From an uncultured Mycoplasmatota bacterium (lineage in GTDB: Bacteria; Bacillota_I; Bacilli_A; RF39; UBA660), in the NCBI GenBank assembly GCA_900553395.1, contig USDJ01000003.1, forward strand, positions 72,570-136,569: a stretch of DNA of 64,000 nucleotides, read 5' to 3'. Position 1 is the stretch's first letter; each line of letters starts with the position of its first letter. The notes beneath the pieces were generated by a model. It had not been told where the DNA came from, did no database searches, and saw only the letters and a program-made list of their open reading frames with translations. A program made the translations under genes and the position numbers. This document shows, piece by piece, positions 1 to 7,335 of this stretch.

Positions 1-1
1 T

Positions 2-379
2 CCTGAGGTGATTGATATAGACATATTTAAATTTATAGATAATATAATAAACAAAAATAAAGCTAGCGCTATTAAAACTTATAGAGAACTTTTAAAAATA
101 AATGAAGAGCCAATAAAAATAGTTGCACTTCTTGCCAGTAAGTTTAGGCTTATGTATCAAGCCTCTATTTTAACTAGAAAAGGGTATACTGAAGAAACAA
201 TTTCAGAAATTTTAAAAGTTCATAAGTATCCTGTTCATCTAGCTATTACTACTGGATATAAATATAATCCTAAAGTATTATTAGAGTATTTAAACAAGTT
301 AGCTGATTTAGATATAGGAATTAAAACGGGAGAAAAAGATAAAGAGATTTCTTTAGAACTATTTATACTAGAGTTATAA
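2..379 (+). CDS. holA: DNA polymerase III delta subunit, C-terminal part (cut by window edge)
   Basis: The reading frame is open to the left edge, so only the last ~125 residues are present. Delta opens the beta sliding clamp within the clamp-loader complex. The visible piece is the all-alpha C-terminal region, with the pattern KASAIKTYRELL, then KIVALLASKFRLMYQA, and an ending rich in LELFILEL. This is how delta subunits of low-GC Bacillota end. The GTG at position 8 is internal and not a start. The gene runs convergently with rarA and the two share a terminator hairpin. The assignment rests on recognising the family pattern; the N-terminal AAA+ part lies outside the window. Confidence 0.8.
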   Translation, partial: PEVIDIDIFKFIDNIINKNKASAIKTYRELLKINEEPIKIVALLASKFRLMYQASILTRKGYTEETISEILKVHKYPVHLAITTGYKYNPKVLLEYLNKLADLDIGIKTGEKDKEISLELFILEL

Positions 380-381
380 TA

Positions 382-412
382 AAAAAATAAAGTCTAAATT
401 AGGCTTTATTTT
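382..412. terminator. bidirectional terminator between holA and rarA
   Basis: An inverted repeat (aaataaagtc ... ggctttattt, with one G-U pair) is flanked by an A-run on the left and a T-run on the right. It can terminate the converging holA and rarA transcripts. Confidence 0.7.
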
Positions 413-1620
413 TAATATTTATTTATTATTTTTTTTAGACTTTCATTTATTTCCTTTAGTATTAATTCATTTTTATTATTTTGTGGAACATAATATCTTT
501 TACCTTTTAAGTTATCGGGTAAATATTGTTGTCCAACTACATGGTTTGGATAATCGTGAGCGTATTTATAATCTTTTGATGTAGTTTTTATATTATTAGG
601 TACATTACCTGTATTACCCTTATTTATATCGTTAATAGCGTTATCTAGGGCTAAATAAGCACTATTAGACTTAGGGGATAGTGCAAGCTCTATAACTATG
701 TTTGCAAGAGGAATTCTAGCTTCTGGTAATCCAAGTCTTTCGCATGCATTAATGCAAGCATCCACTTTAACACCCATAATAGGATTAGCGAGCCCAATAT
801 CTTCATACGCAATTACACTCATTCTTCTATAAATTATATCTAAGTCTTCTGCTTCTATTAGGCGTGCTAAATAGTGTAGTGCTGCGTCAACATCAGATCC
901 TCTTATACTTTTTTGAAAAGCACTTATGACATCATAATACCCATCACCATTTTTATCGTGAAACAAATTAGGTTTATTATTAATATTCTTGAGTACTTCA
1001 AGTGTTATATTTTTGTCAGATGAAAAATAAGCTACTTCAAGCAAATTATATGCATATCTCAAGTCGCCAGATGAAATACTGGCTATATAATCTATACATT
1101 CATCACTAACCTCAGCATCTTTTAATTCTACTTCTAAGGCTTTTTTTAAAGCTTTTTTAATGTCCTTATCAGTTAATTCTTTTAATTCAAAAATTTGACA
1201 TCTAGAACGTATTGCAGGATTTATAGAGTGATAAGGATTTGATGTAGTCATGCCTATTAAAATTATTAATCCGTTTTCTAAATATGGAAGTAAAAGGTCT
1301 TGCTTATCTTTGTTTAACCTATGTATTTCATCCATTATGACTACTAATTGACCATACATTTTAGCTTCTTCTATAACGATATCAAAGTCTTTTTTATTAT
1401 TAATAGTAGCATTTAACATTCTATATTTTAACTTTAATTCTTCTACCAAACTAATGGCGAGCGAAGTTTTTCCAATACCTGGTTTACCATATAAAATCAT
1501 TGAAAATAATTTTTGGTTTTTAACTAAATTTCTTAATACTTTATTTTCTCCAACTAAATGTTCTTGACCAATTATGTCATCTAGTTTTTTAGGCCTTAAT
1601 TTTATTGCTAAAGGCTCCAT
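412..1620 (-). CDS. rarA: Replication-associated recombination protein A (MgsA/RarA AAA+ ATPase)
   Basis: This is a clamp-loader-like AAA+ ATPase that acts at stalled replication forks. MEPLAIKLRPKKLDDIIGQ is the usual family N-terminus. Walker A is GKPGIGKTS, Walker B is VVIMDEIHRL, sensor 1 lies in IGMTTSNP, and arginine-finger-type NPAIRSRCQIF follows. The C-terminal tetramerisation part contains YEDIGLANP and YKYAHDYPNH. About 402 residues is a normal length. I place the start at the ATG at 1620, behind GTGGTGAT; a GTG four codons upstream is possible but has no ribosome site. It is the only housekeeping gene on the - strand in the first 11 kb. An extended -10 lies just upstream. Confidence 0.93.
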   Translation of the reverse strand: MEPLAIKLRPKKLDDIIGQEHLVGENKVLRNLVKNQKLFSMILYGKPGIGKTSLAISLVEELKLKYRMLNATINNKKDFDIVIEEAKMYGQLVVIMDEIHRLNKDKQDLLLPYLENGLIILIGMTTSNPYHSINPAIRSRCQIFELKELTDKDIKKALKKALEVELKDAEVSDECIDYIASISSGDLRYAYNLLEVAYFSSDKNITLEVLKNINNKPNLFHDKNGDGYYDVISAFQKSIRGSDVDAALHYLARLIEAEDLDIIYRRMSVIAYEDIGLANPIMGVKVDACINACERLGLPEARIPLANIVIELALSPKSNSAYLALDNAINDINKGNTGNVPNNIKTTSKDYKYAHDYPNHVVGQQYLPDNLKGKRYYVPQNNKNELILKEINESLKKIINKY

Positions 1621-1636
1621 AAACATCACCACTATT

Positions 1637-1645
1637 ATTTTATCA
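1637..1645 (-). promoter_or_regulatory. extended -10 element of rarA
   Basis: On the - strand this reads TGATAAAAT (TGn plus TAAAAT), 16 nt before the rarA start codon. No clear -35 was found. Confidence 0.5.
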
Positions 1646-1694
1646 TAATGTTAATTATTATATCAATTAATTTGTTTAAAAATAAGTTTTAAAG

Positions 1695-1703
1695 TGATAT
1701 AAT
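1695..1703 (+). promoter_or_regulatory. extended -10 element of xerD
   Basis: TGATATAAT (TGn plus TATAAT) lies 20 nt before the xerD ATG, in the divergent rarA/xerD spacer. The short leader leaves room only for the GTGATA ribosome site. Confidence 0.55.
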
Positions 1704-1723
1704 ACTAATAGGATAGTGATAAT

Positions 1724-2611
1724 ATGATTAGTATAGAAGATGCTATAGAAGAATTTTTAAGATATCTTCTTATAGATAAAGGATATAGTAATAATACGAT
1801 TGAATCTTATAAGATGGATTTAGATAAATTTAAAGAGTTTAATAAGGGTAAAAATATTTCTGATATTTCTAATAATGATTTAAAAAAATACGTAAAATGG
1901 TTAAAAGAAAATAAATTAAATGAAAAGTCTATATCTAGAAACATTTCTTGCTTAAGAAGCTTTTATAAGTTTCTAGTTATAGAAAAATACACAAAAAATA
2001 ATACAGCAGATAGTGTATATTTACCTAAAATTAAAAAAATGCTTCCTACTACTTTAACAGAAGAAGAAGTTATAAATTTATTAGATATTGATTTAATAGA
2101 TTGCTTTAGTTATAGAAACAAAGCAATGTTAGAGGTTATGTATGCTACTGGAATGAGAGTAAGTGAGCTTGTTAATTTAAAATTAAACGATATAGACCTT
2201 AGTCAAGATATTATAAGAGTATTTGGTAAAGGTAGCAAAGATAGAGTTGTTCCAATAGGCGACTACGCTAAAAAGTATTTAACAATATATTTAAAGGATT
2301 ATAGAAGCTCTATGTTGAAAAAATACAATAATGATTATGTATTTTTAAACAACCATGGCAGCAAAATGACAAGACAGGGTTTCTTTAAGATTATTAAGAA
2401 GTTAGCTAGTGAAAAAGGTATAAAAAAAGAGCTTTCTCCACATACAATTAGGCATTCTTTTGCTAGTCATTTACTTAAGTATGGTGCTGATTTAAGAACG
2501 ATACAAGAACTACTCGGACACTCTGATATATCTACTACACAAATATATACGCATTTAACTAATGAAGAATTAAGAAAAAATTATGAGGAATATCATCCTC
2601 ATGGAAAATAA
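1724..2611 (+). CDS. xerD: Tyrosine recombinase XerD
   Basis: This is a site-specific recombinase that, with XerC, resolves chromosome dimers at dif. The SAM-like N-terminal DNA-binding domain covers about residues 1-95 and the catalytic domain about 110-285. Visible catalytic signatures are the Arg in ATGMRVSEL, HTIRHSFASHLL (HxxR), LGHSDISTTQIYTHL (second His and the nucleophilic Tyr). Its 295 residues match the family. deoB follows directly, the same order as ripX/xerD-drm in Bacillus subtilis, which favours XerD over XerC. A second family member lies at 47787-48683. A dif-like site with an integrated filamentous phage lies about 16 kb away, which makes this protein a likely host factor for that phage. 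Confidence 0.93.
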   Translation: MISIEDAIEEFLRYLLIDKGYSNNTIESYKMDLDKFKEFNKGKNISDISNNDLKKYVKWLKENKLNEKSISRNISCLRSFYKFLVIEKYTKNNTADSVYLPKIKKMLPTTLTEEEVINLLDIDLIDCFSYRNKAMLEVMYATGMRVSELVNLKLNDIDLSQDIIRVFGKGSKDRVVPIGDYAKKYLTIYLKDYRSSMLKKYNNDYVFLNNHGSKMTRQGFFKIIKKLASEKGIKKELSPHTIRHSFASHLLKYGADLRTIQELLGHSDISTTQIYTHLTNEELRKNYEEYHPHGK

Positions 2612-2635
2612 AATATAGATTTTTATTCTACTTTT

Positions 2636-2644
2636 TGATAAAAT
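2636..2644 (+). promoter_or_regulatory. extended -10 element of deoB
   Basis: TGATAAAAT lies 27 nt upstream of the deoB ATG, in the 60-nt spacer after xerD. Confidence 0.45.
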
Positions 2645-2671
2645 AAGTATATAAAATAGAAGGGTGATTAT

Positions 2672-3835
2672 ATGAAATATAAAAGAGTATTTTTGATAGT
2701 ACTAGATTCCCTTGGAGTGGGAGAGGCTATAGATGCTAAAAAATGGGGAGATGAAGGATGTTCCACTTTAGGTCATATTGTTGCAATGAATCCAATAGAA
2801 TATCCTAATCTAGAAAAAATGGGATTTTTAAACTTAGTAGGAAAGGATGTAAAAAAAGTTGATTCTTATTACACCAAAGCTCATCCTAAAGCTAATGGAA
2901 AAGACACATTAACTGGTCATTTGGAAATGATGGGTATACGTACATTAATTCCTTTTAAAACATTTACTGCATCGGGATTTCCAGCTGAATTAATATGCGA
3001 ATTAGAAGAAAAAACTGGAAGAAAAGTTATAGGAAATTGTGATGCTTCCGGAACAGAAATAATAAAAGAATTAGGACCAGAGCAGATGAAAACTGGCGCA
3101 CTTATAGTTTATACTTCTGCTGATTCTGTACTTCAAATAGCTGCGCACGAGGAAGTAATTCCACTAGAAGAACTATATAAAGACTGCGCTATTGCTCGAG
3201 AATTAACCTTAAAAGATGAATGGAAAGTTGGAAGAGTTATTGCTAGGCCGTATGTGGGCACTCCTGGTAATTTTGTTAGAACTGGAAATAGAAAAGATTA
3301 TGCCCTAAATCCGAGTGCTCCAACAGTATTAGATCATTTAAAAGAAAATAATTATGATGTAATAGCTATAGGTAAAATTAATGATATTTTCAATGGATGT
3401 GGTATTACTAAAACTACACATACAGGAAATAACCTAGAAGGAATAGAAGAATTATTAAGGACTCAAAAGCAAGATTTTACTGGACTATGCTTTACTAATT
3501 TAAATGATTTTGATTCGAAATATGGTCATAGAAGAAACATAAAAGGATATGCTGAAGCTATAAAAGAATTTGATAACTATTTACTAGAAATTAAAAATAA
3601 TCTTAAAGACGATGATTTGCTTATTATAACAGCTGATCATGGTAATGATCCATCATATAGAGGAACAGATCATACAAGAGAAAATACTCCAGTATTAGTG
3701 TACTCTAAGACCTTTAGAGATCCAAAGCATATGAAAGAGTTAGACTGCTTTAGTGATATAGGCGCTACTATAGCTGATAATTTTAATGTAGAAGCACCTA
3801 TAGTTGGCAAAAGCTTCCTAGATAGGCTTATATAA
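2672..3835 (+). CDS. deoB: Phosphopentomutase
   Basis: It interconverts (deoxy)ribose 1-phosphate and 5-phosphate in nucleoside salvage. It belongs to the alkaline-phosphatase superfamily and uses two metal ions. Seen: VLDSLGVGEA at the N-terminus, DTLTGHLEMMG around the catalytic Thr, then TADHGNDPS and GTDHTRENTP with metal-binding Asp and His near the C-terminus. Its 387 residues are full length. The start follows GAAGGGTGATTAT. The next gene begins 2 nt after its stop, so the two are probably co-transcribed. Confidence 0.96.
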   Translation: MKYKRVFLIVLDSLGVGEAIDAKKWGDEGCSTLGHIVAMNPIEYPNLEKMGFLNLVGKDVKKVDSYYTKAHPKANGKDTLTGHLEMMGIRTLIPFKTFTASGFPAELICELEEKTGRKVIGNCDASGTEIIKELGPEQMKTGALIVYTSADSVLQIAAHEEVIPLEELYKDCAIARELTLKDEWKVGRVIARPYVGTPGNFVRTGNRKDYALNPSAPTVLDHLKENNYDVIAIGKINDIFNGCGITKTTHTGNNLEGIEELLRTQKQDFTGLCFTNLNDFDSKYGHRRNIKGYAEAIKEFDNYLLEIKNNLKDDDLLIITADHGNDPSYRGTDHTRENTPVLVYSKTFRDPKHMKELDCFSDIGATIADNFNVEAPIVGKSFLDRLI

Positions 3836-3837
3836 AA

Positions 3838-4347
3838 ATGAAATATATTGTTATTTCAGATATTCATGGTGGAATAGAAAACTTATATAAAATACTTGAT
3901 ATTTATAGAAGCATTAAATGCGATAAATTAATAATATTAGGAGATTTATTTAGCTATGGAATAGATTATAATAAAGATAAAATAATTAGTACATTAAATA
4001 ATTTTAAAGAAAATATTATATGTGTTCGAGGCAATTGTGATAATTATATTGAAGACATTTTATTTGATATGCCATATGTATTAAATATTAATATTAATGG
4101 TTATAATTCGTTATTAACACACGGACATTTATACGATACTGAGTATTTGTTAAATAGTTCAAATGACATCATAATGACGGGTCATACTCATAGACCAAAA
4201 ATAGAAAAAATTAATGACAAACTCTTTATTAATCCTGGATCAATAACAAAGTCAAGACAAGGACCTAATAGTTTTATTTTAATAACTGAATCAGATATTA
4301 CTATTAGAACCTTAGATAATGAGGTAATGGAAACATATATTTTTTAG
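3838..4347 (+). CDS. YfcE/MJ0936-type metallophosphodiesterase
   Basis: A small calcineurin-like phosphoesterase with the full metal-binding set: SDIHG (residues 7-11), GDLFSYG, GNCDN, THGHLYD and GHTHRPK, followed by INPGSIT. The family hydrolyses phosphodiesters in vitro; physiological substrates are mostly unknown. Its 169 residues are normal. It starts 2 nt after deoB and ends in its own terminator hairpin, so it closes the xerD-deoB cluster. Confidence 0.88.
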   Translation: MKYIVISDIHGGIENLYKILDIYRSIKCDKLIILGDLFSYGIDYNKDKIISTLNNFKENIICVRGNCDNYIEDILFDMPYVLNININGYNSLLTHGHLYDTEYLLNSSNDIIMTGHTHRPKIEKINDKLFINPGSITKSRQGPNSFILITESDITIRTLDNEVMETYIF

Positions 4348-4358
4348 TATATGTTTTT
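4331..4358 (+). terminator. terminator after the phosphodiesterase gene
   Basis: The inverted repeat aaacatata / tatatgttt is followed by T residues and overlaps the end of the coding region. Confidence 0.55.
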
Positions 4359-4363
4359 ATTTC

Positions 4364-4392
4364 TTGCAAAAGCGCTAAATAAATGGTAATAT
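4364..4392 (+). promoter_or_regulatory. candidate promoter of the sigma-factor cluster
   Basis: TTGCAA (4364-4369), a 17-nt spacer and TAATAT (4387-4392) precede the first sigma-like gene by 29 nt. Both hexamers deviate from consensus. Confidence 0.4.
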
Positions 4393-4421
4393 ATATACCG
4401 TTATTAAATTGGGTGATATTT

Positions 4422-6188
4422 ATGAGTAATAAGACAAAAGCATCAAAGACAAATGAAAAATTAAAATTATTAGTTGATCAGCTTAGACTTGAATATGATA
4501 TTCCTCATTCTTTATATGAAAAATATATAGATGAATCTTTAAAAGGATTTAGCTATATGCGAAGTATTCAAAGCGGTGATATTTCTTTTTTTGAGAATGC
4601 TTTGAGAAGAAGATTAGATGAATATTATCGTCTTAAAGAGAATAATGATAAGTTAAATACAATATTGTGCTATATGGAAAATAACATAAGACGTCATAAA
4701 TTATATAACCATTGCTTAGATGATTTAGATAAATTAATAGGTTTCCTAGATACACTAAATTTTACTTTAACAGATGAAATACTTCAAGAATTAGTTGACC
4801 GAAGTCCTTTGCTAGATAGTCTTTTAGAGGTTATAGTAACTTCAAATCAAGAATTAATTATTCAAAATAAATTAGATTCAAATTTAAACCATGAATTTAT
4901 ATTACAATTAATAGAATACTATTGCAAAAAAAATGGCATTAAATTTAATAGACAAAATATTTGTTTCGTGTTTAAAAGTGAATGGACAAATGAGTTATAT
5001 CGTTCAATTATTAATAGTTGCTCATTATTAAGTGCAGATGAAGAAAAAAAATACTTAGAAAGAATACAAAGTGGAGATCAAGACGCTTTGGCTGAATTTG
5101 AAGAAAAAAATTTAAGATTAGTCTATTCAATAGCTCGAAAATATACTTATAACAAAGAAGAACTCGCAGATTTAGTACAAGAAGGTACAATCGGGTTAAT
5201 AGAAGCAATAAATAAATTTGATATTACTAATGGAAATAAGTTTTCTACGTATGCTACTTGGTATATAAACAAGGCAATTCTTAGAAGTTTTGGCAATAGA
5301 ACTATATCAACTTCTGTTTACATGGGAAAAAAATTATCAAAATTAGAATATATGCAAAAGAAGTTTGCTTATTCATTTACTAAAGAGGAAATAGCAGCAA
5401 TGACAAATTTAACCTTAGAAGAGGTAGAAAAACTTTCTTTACAAATAAATTTATTGAGTATGGATGAAGTAGAAAAAAATGAAGATTTATCTACGAAGAC
5501 TAGTAATGGTTTAGAAGAGAATATTTTAAGTATTGATTTACCAGACCAAATAAAAAAATTAATTGAAGATGCTAAATTATCAAAAAAAGAAAGATTGGTT
5601 ATAATGCTATTATATGGTTTTGATGGTTTAGGAGAAAAGAAAGAACCTGATGTTGCTCAAATGCTTGGCGTTTCAAAACAGGCTATAGATATATTTGAAA
5701 TAAATGCTCTTAAAAAAATTAGACTATCAAAAATGGCTGGTAATTTTCCTATTTATATGGATAATCCTGTATTGGCAGAATATACATTAAAAAAATATAG
5801 AGAAGCATATACAAATCCTAACTTTAAAAAAATACGATTTATTAAAAGCGTGGTAACTATTTTTGACATTGGAGAAGTAATCTTTAGAAGCCCTGATATT
5901 TCTAATCAAGAATATAGATTAATAATTGATATGGTTGATACAGCCGAGTTTCAAAGTATAAAGCAACAATTTTCATTTGAGGTGGCACTAATGCTATGTT
6001 TAAAATTAGGTATAATTATCAATAAAAAATATACTACCTCTCAAATAGCTGAACTATTAGGAACTGATAATAACCGAGTAAGAACAACTATAAAAAATGC
6101 TTTAAGACAAAATAAAAGCGAAATTATAAAACTTATACAAGAAATAAATGGTAGTCAAAAGCAAAAATCAAAAAGATTTAATTCATGA
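4422..6188 (+). CDS. Sigma-70-like protein 1 of 3, with novel N-terminal and C-terminal domains
   Basis: This 588-residue protein has a sigma-70 region 2 at about 223-300 (NLRLVYSIARKY, DLVQEGTIGLIEAI, KFSTYATWYINKAI), a weak region 3, and a region-4-like part near 385-440 (LSKKERLVIMLLYGF, VAQMLGVSKQAI). Before region 2 lies a ~200-residue helical domain that also occurs at the start of the third gene of the cluster. After region 4 an extra helix-turn-helix-like module at about 520-575 (YTTSQIAELLGTDNNRVRTT) resembles the C-terminus of the third gene. The start is at 4422 behind GGGTGATATTT; upstream in-frame codons lack a ribosome site. Its TGA stop lies 11 nt before the next gene. Expected role: a promoter-specificity subunit of RNA polymerase. 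Target genes cannot be told. Confidence 0.75.
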   Translation: MSNKTKASKTNEKLKLLVDQLRLEYDIPHSLYEKYIDESLKGFSYMRSIQSGDISFFENALRRRLDEYYRLKENNDKLNTILCYMENNIRRHKLYNHCLDDLDKLIGFLDTLNFTLTDEILQELVDRSPLLDSLLEVIVTSNQELIIQNKLDSNLNHEFILQLIEYYCKKNGIKFNRQNICFVFKSEWTNELYRSIINSCSLLSADEEKKYLERIQSGDQDALAEFEEKNLRLVYSIARKYTYNKEELADLVQEGTIGLIEAINKFDITNGNKFSTYATWYINKAILRSFGNRTISTSVYMGKKLSKLEYMQKKFAYSFTKEEIAAMTNLTLEEVEKLSLQINLLSMDEVEKNEDLSTKTSNGLEENILSIDLPDQIKKLIEDAKLSKKERLVIMLLYGFDGLGEKKEPDVAQMLGVSKQAIDIFEINALKKIRLSKMAGNFPIYMDNPVLAEYTLKKYREAYTNPNFKKIRFIKSVVTIFDIGEVIFRSPDISNQEYRLIIDMVDTAEFQSIKQQFSFEVALMLCLKLGIIINKKYTTSQIAELLGTDNNRVRTTIKNALRQNKSEIIKLIQEINGSQKQKSKRFNS

Positions 6189-6199
6189 AAGGGGAATTT

Positions 6200-7276
6200 A
6201 TGGCAAGTAAAGTTCAAATAGAAAGTTTAGTAGAAAAAAGTTATGAAACAATAGGCAGTATAGAATTACAATTTTTAAAAGATGATATTCAAGCTAGAAA
6301 TAAGTTTATAGAGGCTAATCAAGGCTTAATAATAAGCATAGCAAAAAAATATTGTAATATGGGTCTTTCGTTTGAAGATTTAATTCAAGAAGGTAATATT
6401 GGAATTATACAAGCAATAGATAAATTTGACGAGACTAAAGGCAATAAATTTTCAACGTATGCTACTTGGTGGATTAGGCAATCAATAGCACGTGCAGTAG
6501 TAGATAAATCAAAATCTATTAGAGTGTCATCTGAATTATTTTATTCAAGTACAAAATATAGAAAGGCTATAGCAGATTTTGAGCTTGAGTTTGGAAGAGT
6601 TCCAAATGAGAATGAGCTATCAAAAATTTTAGGTTTATCTTTAAACAAGATTCGAATATTAGAAACTATTCCAGATTGCTCTACAAGTCTTAATGAAAAA
6701 TATGGTGTAGAAGGTGAAGAAGGCGACGAAATAATAGCTTTCATTCCATCAGACGACCCATTAATCGAAGATTCTAAAATAGAAAGACAAGAGCAAGAAG
6801 AAATACTAGACGCACTAGAAAATTTAGAAATATCAGCACGTGACAAAAAAATAGTAAAATTGTATTTTGGAATTGGTTATTATGGAAACCCTAGCTATGA
6901 AGAAATTGCAAATATTTATAAAATAAGTGGAGAATGTGTTAGAAAAATTATTAAAAGAACATTAAACAAAATAAAAATAATAAAGAGTAATTATACTAAA
7001 AAAGATGTCAAAATGAACTTCTATGATTTTTTTGACGGATATTCAAAAGAAGAAGTAAACTCAGTTTTAACAGAATTATCACGAGAAGAACGTGACTCGT
7101 TATATATAAGGTTTGGTGAAAATTATAGTTCTACTAATCAGCTGAGAGAATTGTCTAAAGAAGAAGCAAAAAGTGTTATTATGTTACTATCAAGCAAAAT
7201 TCCAATGCTACTAGAGAAAAAATATAATAAGGGAAGACAAAAGCAAAAGAAAAAGCAAAAAATTAAAAAACTGTAA
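6200..7276 (+). CDS. Sigma-70-like protein 2 of 3
   Basis: This 358-residue protein is the most canonical of the three sigma-like genes. Region 2 lies at about 32-100 (GLIISIAKKY, FEDLIQEGNIGIIQAI, YATWWIRQSIARAV), region 3 at about 115-170, and region 4 at about 205-265 with the helix-turn-helix YEEIANIYKISGECVRKII. A ~70-residue module follows (about 272-345; DFFDGYSKEEVNSVL, LYIRFGENY, LSSKIPMLLEKK). It recurs three times in the next gene. The C-terminus is very basic. I chose the ATG at 6200 because GAAAGGGGAATTT precedes it. Close spacing to both neighbours suggests an operon, with a ~60-nt gap before the third gene. Confidence 0.8.
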   Translation: MASKVQIESLVEKSYETIGSIELQFLKDDIQARNKFIEANQGLIISIAKKYCNMGLSFEDLIQEGNIGIIQAIDKFDETKGNKFSTYATWWIRQSIARAVVDKSKSIRVSSELFYSSTKYRKAIADFELEFGRVPNENELSKILGLSLNKIRILETIPDCSTSLNEKYGVEGEEGDEIIAFIPSDDPLIEDSKIERQEQEEILDALENLEISARDKKIVKLYFGIGYYGNPSYEEIANIYKISGECVRKIIKRTLNKIKIIKSNYTKKDVKMNFYDFFDGYSKEEVNSVLTELSREERDSLYIRFGENYSSTNQLRELSKEEAKSVIMLLSSKIPMLLEKKYNKGRQKQKKKQKIKKL

Positions 7277-7335
7277 ATATATAATATTTGATATATAATT
7301 AAATTGTATTTACGGCTTAGAATTGTGGTGAAGTT

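Noticed and set aside
1724..2611. XerD-like protein as the integrase of the prophage
   Set aside because: It lies ~9 kb outside the element, next to deoB as in other Bacillota, so it is the host dimer-resolution enzyme, although the phage probably uses it.
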